Shown: piece after piece, positions 55,864 through 64,000 of the stretch
Layout of the letters: each line of letters begins with the position of its first letter
Position numbering within the stretch: the stretch's first letter is position 1
NCBI RefSeq assembly: GCF_965363235.1
Contig: NC_134840.1
Span: 92,268,416-92,332,415 of the forward strand
From: Mytilus galloprovincialis
Lineage: Eukaryota; Mollusca; Bivalvia; Mytilida; Mytilidae
Reading direction: 5' to 3'
Length of the DNA: 64,000 nucleotides
Program-made: the position numbers and the translations under genes
The notes under the pieces: model-generated
Seen by the model: only the letters and a program-made list of their open reading frames with translations
Told to the model about the DNA's origin: nothing
Databases searched by the model: none

Positions 55864-57147
55864 TTATCCTGCAATTAATTCTGTTTATTGTTTGTGTTTT
55901 GAAAGACACAAAAACTAACATATTTAATTAATTAATTTAATTAATATTTAATTTGTAATCCCTTGAGGCCCGCGTAGTAATATCAAAATCACACATTACG
56001 CTGAAGACGGGTTCGCAAAAAAAGAATCTCGAATGGTCAACAATAATACATCGCTCAAGGTGTATAATTATCTATTTTAACATAACAACTAATTTCAACA
56101 GTAAAAACAAATAACAAAACATTGTCAAATTTGAAACAGAAGTGTACGAATTGTCCTACGCTTCAGACTTGAAATTCACTAAACATGCATGCTGAAATTG
56201 ACATGGTTGATTTTGTAACACAATCATACACATTCAAGTTTTGAAATCGACAAGTGTCATCGTCATTGGAATGCAACTGGAATACACATTCTGAGGTCAC
56301 ACAGGTTCAAACAATACTCAGTCCGGCAGTGGGCGGAGCTTTATTTAAAGCGATATCTGTATAGTATACAGATACAGCATAGCGATATCTGTAGGGCTGT
56401 ATCTGTATAGTAGGACACCCAATTGCAGGATAAATGCTATTCTTTCTTGATTGCTCAAACTTCCTTTAATCTGGGACAGTTTTGTAACAGTTCAACATAA
56501 GAACAAACTATCAAAATCAGTTGAAAAAGACTAAACACATAATAAAACGTCACATTAGATTGATACAAACGGAAATAATAATATATAACAAAAACACTGG
56601 GTTGACGTGGACGGGAACTTGTACATCCCAACAACAAAAAGACACTTAGTACAGATCTGTGAGTATTCATAGTTACTGACAGCTAGTTCAAAGCAACTAA
56701 TAAAAAAATCATGTATCTAAGACAAAGTCCTTATCAGTTTGAAATACTCATACTCGTATAAATGCCTGTACGAAGTCAGAAATATGACAGTTGTCATCCA
56801 TTCGTTAGATGCGTTTGAGCTTTTGAATTTGCCATTTGATTATGGACTTTCCTTTTTGAATTTTCGTCGGAGTTCAGTATTTTTGTGATTTTACTTTTTA
56901 AATAAAATTGTGATGTATATCTTCTGCTCTTATAAGTTATTGCGCATCTTTTCTTTTGTTCCGCTTTACTTCAACCTTGGAAAGGGAGTTTTTCTTTATA
57001 AATTGAATATCTTTCAATATTCGGAATGACTTATATTATTCTCGAGTAAAAAAAGTCACAACACACACACTAAATTTAATGGAATAGAATTTATTTGAAT
57101 CTGATTTTTTTCAAAGTCCTACATTTTATTCAAAATTCTTCAGAGAT
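55864..57147. other. Intergenic, with small inverted motifs
   Basis: TTTATCCTGCAATTA (about 55,863) and CCAATTGCAGGATAAA (about 56,418) form a distant inverted pair. TATCTGTATAGTATACAGAT near 56,350 is almost palindromic. A dispersed repeat is listed separately at 56,761. No gene is seen. Confidence 0.45.
56761..56900 (+). repeat. Dispersed repeat, ATATGACAGTTG family (copy 4)
   Basis: AATGCCTGTACGAAGTCAGA to GGAGTTCAGTATTTTTGTG is the best preserved copy and matches 2,731-2,870. Confidence 0.8.
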
Positions 57148-57330
57148 CTACTTATGGAAATCCTTCCTATATGTTTCCATATCTTTTACGGAGGTAACAC
57201 GGATAAGACCTCTTTTACCAACTCTAGTGAAATCAGCAAAAAAATCTCCAATGACGTCATTACCAACTGTATCAATCTTCATTCCATTGACTACTGTAAT
57301 TCTGTCCTCTTTGGTTAAGTCCTTGTCGAG
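57148..57330 (-). CDS. SDR last exon
   Basis: The 60-residue exon with stop encodes LDKDLTKEDRITVVNGMKID, then GDFFADFTRVGKRGLIRV and METYRKDFHK. AATAAA on the minus strand at 57,125-57,130 starts about 18 bases after the stop and is a plausible but very close poly-A signal; another lies near 57,090. Confidence 0.85.
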   Translation of the reverse strand, partial: LDKDLTKEDRITVVNGMKIDTVGNDVIGDFFADFTRVGKRGLIRVTSVKDMETYRKDFHK

Positions 57331-60300
57331 CTGAAAAAAATAAGTTAAAGTAGTTTATTTTCGTAATTTCTTAGACCAAATCCTTTTAACGGCTCCCTAA
57401 TCAGATGGTAGTTGCAAAATAAGCGTAAATAACCCATTCGCGAAAACTAATGCATTATTAGAAGAAGTTGCCTTCGTTAATTTGGATCCATTTTTGTTTT
57501 GACTGAAAATTCAAATGTCCGAATTATTAATCTCAAGAATAAATGCATTTGAAAACAAGAATGTGTCCTCAGTACACGAATGCCCCACTCGCACTATCAT
57601 TTTCCATGTTCAGTGGACCGTGAAATTTGGGTAAAAACTCTAATTTGGCATTAAAATTAGAAAGATCATATCATAGGGAACATGTGTACTAAGTTTGAAG
57701 TCGATTGGACTTCAACTTCATCAAAAACTACCTTGACCAAAAACTTTAACATGAAGCGGGACAGACGGACGGACGAACGAACGGACGGACGGACGGACGA
57801 ACGAACGGACGGACGGACGGACGAACGAACGGACGAACGAACGGACGGACGGACGGACGGACGAACGAACGGACGAACGGACGCACAGACCAGAAAACAT
57901 AATGCCCCTCTACTATCGTAGGTGGGGCATAAAAAGATATATTGGGTTCGTGTTTAAAATGTTGAGGCAGTCATGCCAATTGTACATTCCTTCGAAACAG
58001 GTGCAACATATTGCCATCAGCCGAATAAAGTTCTGCAATTTTTTTTTAAAGGCCAGTCAGCTTCAGCTACATCATACTGGCCTTCTAAATCTTACACTGA
58101 TATCGTATAGTATATGAACTCCACAATGATTTGTAATTTATTTGCTTGTCAAGACACTTATGATAAATAAAAGAAAAGTAATTTGATTTGATTCTCATTT
58201 TTGCCCCTACCATTTTACAAAAATGTTCCCGCGGGCTCATTGGTTTTTAACCATTTTCACCTTTTCTCATAAAGTAAAAAATGTGATACAGTTAATAATA
58301 CCTTAGGTTTAATAAATATTGCAATGCGAAGTTCATTTACTGCTACGTTCGAATCTTTATATTGCGCCTGTGCAGAATTTGATATTCCCATGAGTGCACA
58401 TGCACCGATAGCTAGCAGTGAGATGTTAGGTGAGAATACGCCTTCACAGGACAGTCCGTTTACAAATGTGTAAGTCGTATCTGAAAAGAAAAAAAACATG
58501 AGTGACCTACAGTTGTTTATTTCTGTGTCTTTTGTTCTCTTGTGGAGAGTTTTCTCATTGGCAATCATACCACATCTCCAATAGGGTTCAATGGAATCTT
58601 CTGTCTTGCTCCTGATTGCTGATGTCATGATGCTGATTGTGTGCCATATCTAGCTAATGTCGGTGTAAATTGTATAATTTTGGCATGTTTACCTGAGAAA
58701 CAAAGTTCATTCAAATGCATGAAAATGAATAAAAAAAAATAAAAGCGTTAAATTTTGGTTACTAGAAATGAAGTTCTGTCCAAGTTTATAAAATGTTGGT
58801 ATTAAGGGTTGACAGTAAATAAATGATAAACAACGATGTCAGATATTTAAATAGCAATTCACAAATATCATTTTCTGTATGAAGATAACCAAACGGTAGC
58901 ATCGATGCTAAATAAGTTTACGTGATACCCTTTATGGATTATTTTCACAATCACCTAAAGTTGAACCACCATAATTACTAAAAAAAGAAAAATCACCGTT
59001 ATGGATTTATTTTACAAGAAACCATGTTAATAAAGAGAAGTGTCAATAAAGAGTCAGTTAATACAACCAAACTTGAGGGGATGAGATATTGCGTTGCAAT
59101 CCTACGATCATCAAACAAGCTCATCCTCCCGTTACGATAATAGAACAGTAATACCTTTTTCCTTTGCTAGAACAGGTAGAAATGTCTTGCAACAAATGAA
59201 ATGGGATTTAGCTCTAATGTTCATCTGGTTATCGAACTCTTCCACACTTTGTTCTGTCAATGGACCTTCCTGAAAATTAAATTTCATGCAAAATTAATGA
59301 TAATCTGATAATTAGAATTTCAGAAGTGAAACAAAATCTGACTGAGCAGGTTTAAACCTAGTACAGTGGACCTTCCTGAAAATTCTATTTCATGAAAAAA
59401 CTACAGTAATGATATTTATACAGTTATTGCTACATCAAACACACATTTCAAACGACGGTATGTATAACTTGTCCTTTTCTTCTTATGTTTTCTGTCGGTA
59501 TTTAAAAAACAGACTAAATATTTGTTTTTATTGTGAAATATATTTCTGATGATAATTATTAATTTCATAGCTGAAACAAAATCTGAAACATGTTTAATCC
59601 TAGGATAGTGGACATAACTCTTCGTTCAATCAACGATTTTTACAAGTTCACTCTAAAGTTTTTAAGTAACACAGATTGAAAACATTCATGTAGCTGTTTT
59701 TTTAAAGGATTAACTGATTTTTAGAGTTATCTAATTTCCTACTAGACAAAATAATAAAAATACTCTCATTCATTTATTGTGACGTTGAGAACAAGTAGCA
59801 TATGGCGAAACAGAGTAATCTTGGTAACTACAGCTGATTGCATTGCCTGTGTAGATAAAGGTAATAACTTGCTAGCTGAACCGTGAAGTAATTGTTATTT
59901 TTTATTTTCATTTTGTTATGTTGTGTCAAATACTATAAATATGTAGTTTTATGGCAATAAAGATTTAATTTGAATTTAATTATTAGGTTTAATAGGTAAA
60001 CTACCCTTCTATATGAGTAGATAAGTCTGACAGATACACACTATATTTGTAAGACTAGGGTACTTCGAGAGGAGGGTAGTATACCTTACCTTATAATGAC
60101 TACATGGTTCAACTAACAAGCAAGCTTACCAAAGATATTACCTTTACCTACACACTCAATGCAATCGGCTGTAATGTATTTTTTATAGATTGATGTTCGA
60201 TGTGAGTCAAGGCTCCGTGTTGAAGACCGTACTTTTACCTATAATCGTTTACTTTTACACATTGTGAATTGGATGGAAAGTTGTCTCAATGGCACTCATA

Positions 60301-61578
60301 CCACATCTTCTAAAACCTATGACCATATACACTGAAAATTGTATGACACTTTGATATTCATTTTAAGCTAAACTGTTTAACATATTGTTTACTACCTCCC
60401 ACCATTTACCAAAGGCAGACAACACGTGATGAACGCCGCCATGTTGTTCCTGTAAAATTTTAAGAATTTTCTTTGCGCCAGCTTCAGTTCCAATGTCTTC
60501 CTGTAGCGAGAAGATAATAATTTTTTCAAAACATCGTACGTCATGTTTCAAAAACAATATATTTCGTTAGTCCTAAAACATGTATACTAGTAATTAAAAC
60601 AACTTGAATGAGGTCATAGTATTTTATAAAGTGGATCACAGATTTTTAAAAATCATACAGTTAGAAATTTCACTTTTATAAAATTAAAACAAATGCGCGA
60701 GTCCGACTGTACAACATAAATTCGATACATTTCCATTTCAAAAACTGCTGAATCCATGAGACAAAGTTACCGATCTTTGACAATTTTTGTCACTTTGCTA
60801 GTTACGAACTAACAAATTTTGCTCTCTTGGACATTAAACTTTACTCAGTAATTTGAGAGAAAAAATGTGTGATCGAAACACTAAATCCAGTAATTTGATT
60901 GGTTGATATCTGAACCTGACTACGATAGTCGGAGTCGAAATTGTTTGTGATGGGGAAACACTTGCCGTGACATGACTCCTTTCCAGTATTTCCCTCATAG
61001 ATTCCCTTTTTGGGGACCAAAATACGTGATCAAAACTTATCATATTTAGCATACGATTCAAGATAAATCTTCGCACTGACTCCATTTGTTAGAATACAGC
61101 ACAAACACATAACAGAGTTTCTACAAAACTCACCGCAATAAGTATCAGATTTTTCTGTAAGTCTGCACTGAAACTCTTCTTCAGATCATCTAAGCGCTGT
61201 TGAGACCTTGAACTAACAGCTACCTAAATATCAAAATTAATATAATTTTTATGTAAAAACCGGATTACCAACTTGGAAAATACTTTTAGAAATTCTTGGA
61301 ATACGTGAAGTATACAGGAGAACAAATTTTAAACTTGTTGAAAACATATGTCTGAAATCGAAGATGGATGCTTCGGGAATGGGAACGAATTTGACTCATG
61401 GTGCAAACCGTCAATTTATAAAAAAAAAAAAGCTAAAAATAAAAAAACTTAGAGATCATCCTCAAATATCGATTTATGTTGACAAAATGACGACATACCT
61501 TGGCTCCTTCTTTCAGTAAAGATCTTGCGCATCCTGATCCAACAATACCTGTACCACCAGCAATGAATGCAACTCTGC
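57148..61578 (-). CDS. Divergent short-chain dehydrogenase/reductase, six exons (5' end missing)
   Basis: Exons 61578-61499, 61223-61134, 60500-60396, 59269-59155, 58480-58302 and 57330-57148 join in phase to give about 250 residues, the size of an SDR lacking only its first few residues. The N-terminus RVAFIAGGTGIVGSGCARSL is a Rossmann dinucleotide-binding turn with a GxxGxxG spacing, followed by VAVSSRSQQRLDDLKKSF at the second strand. HHVLSAFGKWWE takes the place of the NNAG region. Where classical SDRs have YxxxK, this protein has NISLLAIGACALMG, so the catalytic Tyr and Lys are absent. The first coding exon would end in phase 1 and was not found to 64,000. The reaction is unknown. Confidence 0.85.
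57555..57932 (+). mobile_element. Element 4 with GACGGACG simple repeat and AATGCCCC hairpin
   Basis: The 5' end ACAAGAATGTGTCCTCAGTA is followed by AATGCCCC (57,579-57,586). After a body of about 170 bases comes a GACG/GAACG simple repeat (57,762-57,885), then the 3' hairpin AATGCCCC, CTAC, GTAG, GGGGCAT, ending in A. The frame of repeated RTDERTDG is only the simple repeat. It lies between the last two SDR exons, antisense to that gene. Confidence 0.8.
58302..58480 (-). CDS. SDR exon, region of the normal active site
   Basis: The 179-base exon encodes TTYTFVNGLSCEGVFSPNIS then LLAIGACALMGISNSAQAQY and ELRIAIFIKPK. The strand TYTFVNG is where classical SDRs carry the Ser, but YxxxK is replaced. 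The acceptor is TTTTCAG and the donor AAG|GTATTA. Confidence 0.85.
58530..58580 (+). repeat. Fragment of the GTTGTCTCATTGGCA repeat family
   Basis: TTGTGGAGAGTTTTCTCATT then GGCAATCATACCACATCTCC matches the end of the repeat at 12,530-12,830. Confidence 0.6.
59155..59269 (-). CDS. SDR exon, helix with dimer-face residues
   Basis: The 115-base exon encodes EGPLTEQSVEEFDNQMNIRA then KSHFICCKTFLPVLAKEK, including the usual N-x-(R/K)-x-(H/F) helix. It ends in phase 1 (AAA G|GTATTA). CCTTCCTGAAAATT recurs near 59,368, a short duplicated stretch outside the exon. Confidence 0.85.
59829..60178. mobile_element. Foldback MITE (TACAGCYGATTGCATTG ends)
   Basis: TACAGCTGATTGCATTGCCT at the left is inverted at the right (CTCAATGCAATCGGCTGTAA). 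Pairing continues through GTAGATAAAGGTAATA with TATTACCTTTACCTAC. The terminal sequence is that of the shorter foldback at 10,201-10,337. It lies in the SDR intron between 59,270 and 60,395. Confidence 0.8.
60179..60315 (+). repeat. Fragment of the GTTGTCGTTTG-family repeat
   Basis: GTGAGTCAAGGCTCCGTGTT, then GAAGACCGTACTTTTACC and GGAAAGTTGTCTCAATGGCA, matches the second half of 12,530-12,830. Confidence 0.75.
60396..60500 (-). CDS. SDR exon, third and fourth strands
   Basis: The 105-base exon encodes EDIGTEAGAKKILKILQEQH then GGVHHVLSAFGKWWE. The D in the ED pair matches the conserved Asp after the third strand. The acceptor is CTACAG and the donor GAG|GTAGTA. Confidence 0.85.
61134..61223 (-). 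CDS. SDR exon, second strand
   Basis: The 90-base, phase 0-0 exon encodes VAVSSRSQQRLDDLKKSF then SADLQKNLILIA. SSRS at the end of the second strand is where SDRs choose NADP or NAD; the Arg favours NADP by family rule. Confidence 0.85.
61499..61578 (-). CDS. SDR exon with the nucleotide-binding glycine motif
   Basis: The exon is bounded by GCTCAG and AAG|GTATGT and begins in phase 1. It encodes RVAFIAGGTGIVGSGCARSL then LKEGAK, the first strand-turn-helix of a Rossmann fold. Confidence 0.88.
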
Positions 61579-61639
61579 CTGAGCATAGAAAATTTAGACA
61601 TATATATACAACTTCATAAGCGCCTTTTCTAGCTGGTCG

Positions 61640-61762
61640 TACTATGCGGTTTAGGTTTTGCTGTTTGCTTGGTCATTGTTACCTTTTTAACTGCGAAAAT
61701 CAATTGGGCTCTGTTGAATAGTTGTTTCATTGGCAATCATACGTACCGCATTTTCCTATATT
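61640..61762 (+). repeat. Diverged repeat of the ATTGGCAATCAT type
   Basis: TGCTGTTTGCTTGGTCATTG, then GTTGAATAGTTGTTTCATTG and GCAATCATACGTACCGCAT, is a relative of the same end sequence. Confidence 0.5.
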
Positions 61763-61799
61763 TATATTCTTCTTGAAACTTGCCATTACAGAAACTTGA

Positions 61800-63156
61800 A
61801 AATTTTAAACATGAATGACGTCGCTAAAAAGTCGTTAAAAGTATTTGTAAAACCTGCCAAGGTCAGAAAGTGGGTTGGTCTTGAAGTCAGTTAACAGCTC
61901 TCATGTCATGTGTTTGTAGTTTAAAAAAAGTAACATCAAAGTTGACGCATTCAATCAAAATGTTTTATGCATTCCCTCTGGGCGACAGTGGTTCTGACCT
62001 GTTCACACTTTCTTAAGAGCAACAACTCGGCGACAAAAGCTTTGCCTTTAATCTATTCATCATTAAAAAATAAGGGGGGGGATTATTTGGATTAAATTGC
62101 TATCTAATAAATTTCTTTACCTAAACATGTACTATTTTCATAAAGAGTATTGTAAAATAAGTGTTATTTTATTTTCCTAAGATGCGGCAATATTCAAAAC
62201 GACCTCTATGACAAAAATAAAACGTTACGAAAATATATGTTGAAATGAATATGTAGAGCCCTCGGAATTTCTATACATTTTTTAAATTACGAAAAGATAA
62301 AAATTGAAAATCGAAAAATCGAAAATCAACCTAATTCGTCAACCCTAATCATGAATGTAAAACGTATGATTTCAAGGATAAACCAATATTTGAAGAAATT
62401 ATTATACTCTCTCATTCTGGTTGTGACAAGTTTGATAAATTTTGATGAACCACGATAAAATTTGTCTCGTGTTATTCCCCGCCATAACAAATGTTTTAAT
62501 GATTTTTAATTTGACAATTTACAAAAATACAACTTCAGAGTTTTAAATTTGACCTTTATCTCGAGTGGATGAATATCGAACATAATGAGATTGTGTGGCA
62601 GAATCTGATGTACTAAGTATATAGTTTTACAAGTTAAACTTTCAGTACTATGCGTGTTTGGTTTTGAGAATGATGGCCAAAGACATTATTGCTCAACCAA
62701 TAATTCATATTTCATATACACGGGATACCAGTTAAGATTTATATAAAATTGAGAATGGAAATTGGGAATGTGTCAAAGAGACAACAACCCGCCAAAGAGT
62801 AGAAAACAACCGAAGGCTATCAGTGGGTCTTAAATACGACCAGAAAATCCCGCACCGGAACCGTTTATTACAAACCATAGGCGTAACCAAAAGAGAGGGT
62901 CTCGGGGCCCGGGCCACCCCTTTAGTGGGAACATATGGTAGATTATATACGGAATCGCTGACGCATGATTAGTGCAGAACCCCCTTTAGGTCGATAAAGG
63001 CAAATGAAATGTAATAAAAAAAAAAACCAAAACACCATATAACTTAGTATAACTGTATCGGATTAAATTTGATTTTCTTGAAATTCCTCCAATATGTGTC
63101 AATTTTTTTTTTTTACTTTCAAGTATACATTAATTAATTACATATGCATATAATTT
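61800..63156. other. SDR upstream region, no exon identified
   Basis: I looked for a first SDR exon ending in phase 1 before a GT donor. The candidate at about 62,120 (ATGTTTAG|GTAAAG on the minus strand) is in the wrong phase. From recall, GAATGGAAATTGGGAATGTG then CAAAGAGACAACAACCCGCC at 62,751-62,795 belongs to another dispersed mussel repeat. Confidence 0.45.
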
Positions 63157-63444
63157 GATATCATGATAGTACATTATGCATGTTTTCAAGTTTAGAAGAG
63201 AGTATAGATGATATCAGTTCACCAGTGGGGGATCAAAATCAAAAGGGGTGTGGCGGTGGGGGGAAAGTATAGTATACAGAAATGACCATTGCAGGTCTTT
63301 GATATCATGATAGTACATTATGCATGTTTTCAAGTTTAGAAGAGAGTATAGATGATATCAGTTCACCAGTGGGGGATCAAATTCAAAAGGGGTGTGGCGG
63401 GTGGTGGGAAAGTATAGTATACAGAAATGACCATTGCAGGTCCA
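63157..63444. repeat. 144-bp tandem duplication
   Basis: GATATCATGATAGTACATTA starts both units (63,157 and 63,301). They are nearly identical apart from single bases in the GTGTGGCGGTGGGG stretch. Confidence 0.92.
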
Positions 63445-63934
63445 CTGTGGTGTCATAAACACAAAAAAAACTTCAAATTTGACCTTAAGGTATTTGACCA
63501 TACCATTTGGTATACCTACAATCCTCACTAAAAGATATTTTATTAAACACTAAAATCTTTGTATAAGACTAAACTTGTAACAATCTTCATCTCACTGGCC
63601 AAGGCTATTGACCTTAAATAAATATTACCGTATTTTCCCTAGCAATGACCTCAATACATGATTTTTTTAACAGTTGTTATTGGTTTTGAACTAACTATCA
63701 GTAACTGCGAGTGTTCTCAGATTTGTACATGATGCCTTTTTCGTTTTGAGGGATGTATTAATTCGCTGCCATGTCCGATCTGTGTTTCTGTTACATGTTT
63801 TTCATCATTGTACTAGTACTGATCTGATGACTTAAAAACTTTTCAACTGATTTTTATAGTTTGTTCTTTTGATGTACTGTTACAACACTGTCCCAGGATG
63901 TGTTTAACCCCGCTTCTTTATGTGCCTGCTTTAA

Positions 63935-64000
63935 GTCATTGGCCTGTAGTTCAGTGGTTGTCATTGGTTCATGTCTGTCATTTTGTTTTCGTAAATTGTT
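63935..64000 (+). repeat. Start of a GTTCAGTGGTTGTCGTTTG-family repeat, cut by the window end
   Basis: GGCCTGTAGTTCAGTGGTTG then TCATTGGTTCATG resembles the start of 12,530-12,830. Confidence 0.6.

Noticed and set aside
57682-57921. Frame with repeated RTDERTDG
   Set aside because: It is the translation of a GACGGACG simple repeat inside a mobile element.
62112-62125. First exon of the SDR gene (ATGTTTAG before GTAAAG, minus strand)
   Set aside because: It ends in the wrong phase for the next exon and has no supporting coding content.

Overview
The window is AT-rich, repeat-dense animal DNA with short phase-matched exons in long introns, and it looks like the genome of a marine bivalve, most likely a mussel (Mytilidae). 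The basis is recall: several dispersed repeats (for example the one carrying GCCAATGAGACAACTCTCC and CGTACGGCCTTCAACAATGA), the tandem-repeat-cored elements and the CR1/jockey-type LINE are familiar from Mytilus. No search was run.

Layout. 1-11.6 kb is transposon debris: a Penelope-like RT scrap, a gag-like LTR fossil, a 5'-truncated LINE with an open RT frame, and a 3.6-kb terminal-inverted-repeat element holding smaller foldback repeats. 11,648-25,380 is a direct tandem duplication of a 6.86-kb unit (two near-identical copies). Each copy has a possible signal-anchor first exon, a possible second exon, tRNA-like and foldback repeats, opposed GTCGACAG arrays and a block framed by a G run and a C run. 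25.4-30.5 kb has no gene that I can support. 30,539-49,560 (minus) is an AGFG-type gene (ArfGAP domain plus FG/NPF repeats), reconstructed here as nine phase-matched coding exons encoding about 656 residues, including a 33-nt microexon and a 19-codon last exon. Its introns carry a hAT-like element, a MULE-like element with a nested hairpin, a tRNA-derived SINE and two elements with tandem-repeat cores. 52,199-53,071 (plus) is an intronless BTB/POZ gene. 57,148-61,578 (minus) holds six exons of a divergent short-chain dehydrogenase/reductase lacking the usual YxxxK; its first exon was not found.

The genes do not form an operon or an evident pathway. AGFG proteins act in clathrin/EH-domain endocytic traffic, BTB proteins are usually adaptors, and the SDR is an oxidoreductase-fold protein. 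The main non-genic signal is a group of five elements (32.8, 39.9, 53.5, 54.5 and 57.6 kb) that share one plan: a subterminal motif near the 5' end, a body (tandemly repeated in four of the five), a GC-rich simple repeat, and a 3' hairpin built from the same motif followed by an A-rich end. In the two best preserved, the inner hairpin stem differs in sequence but keeps its pairing. This resembles Helentron-associated (HINE/pearl-like) elements of bivalves.
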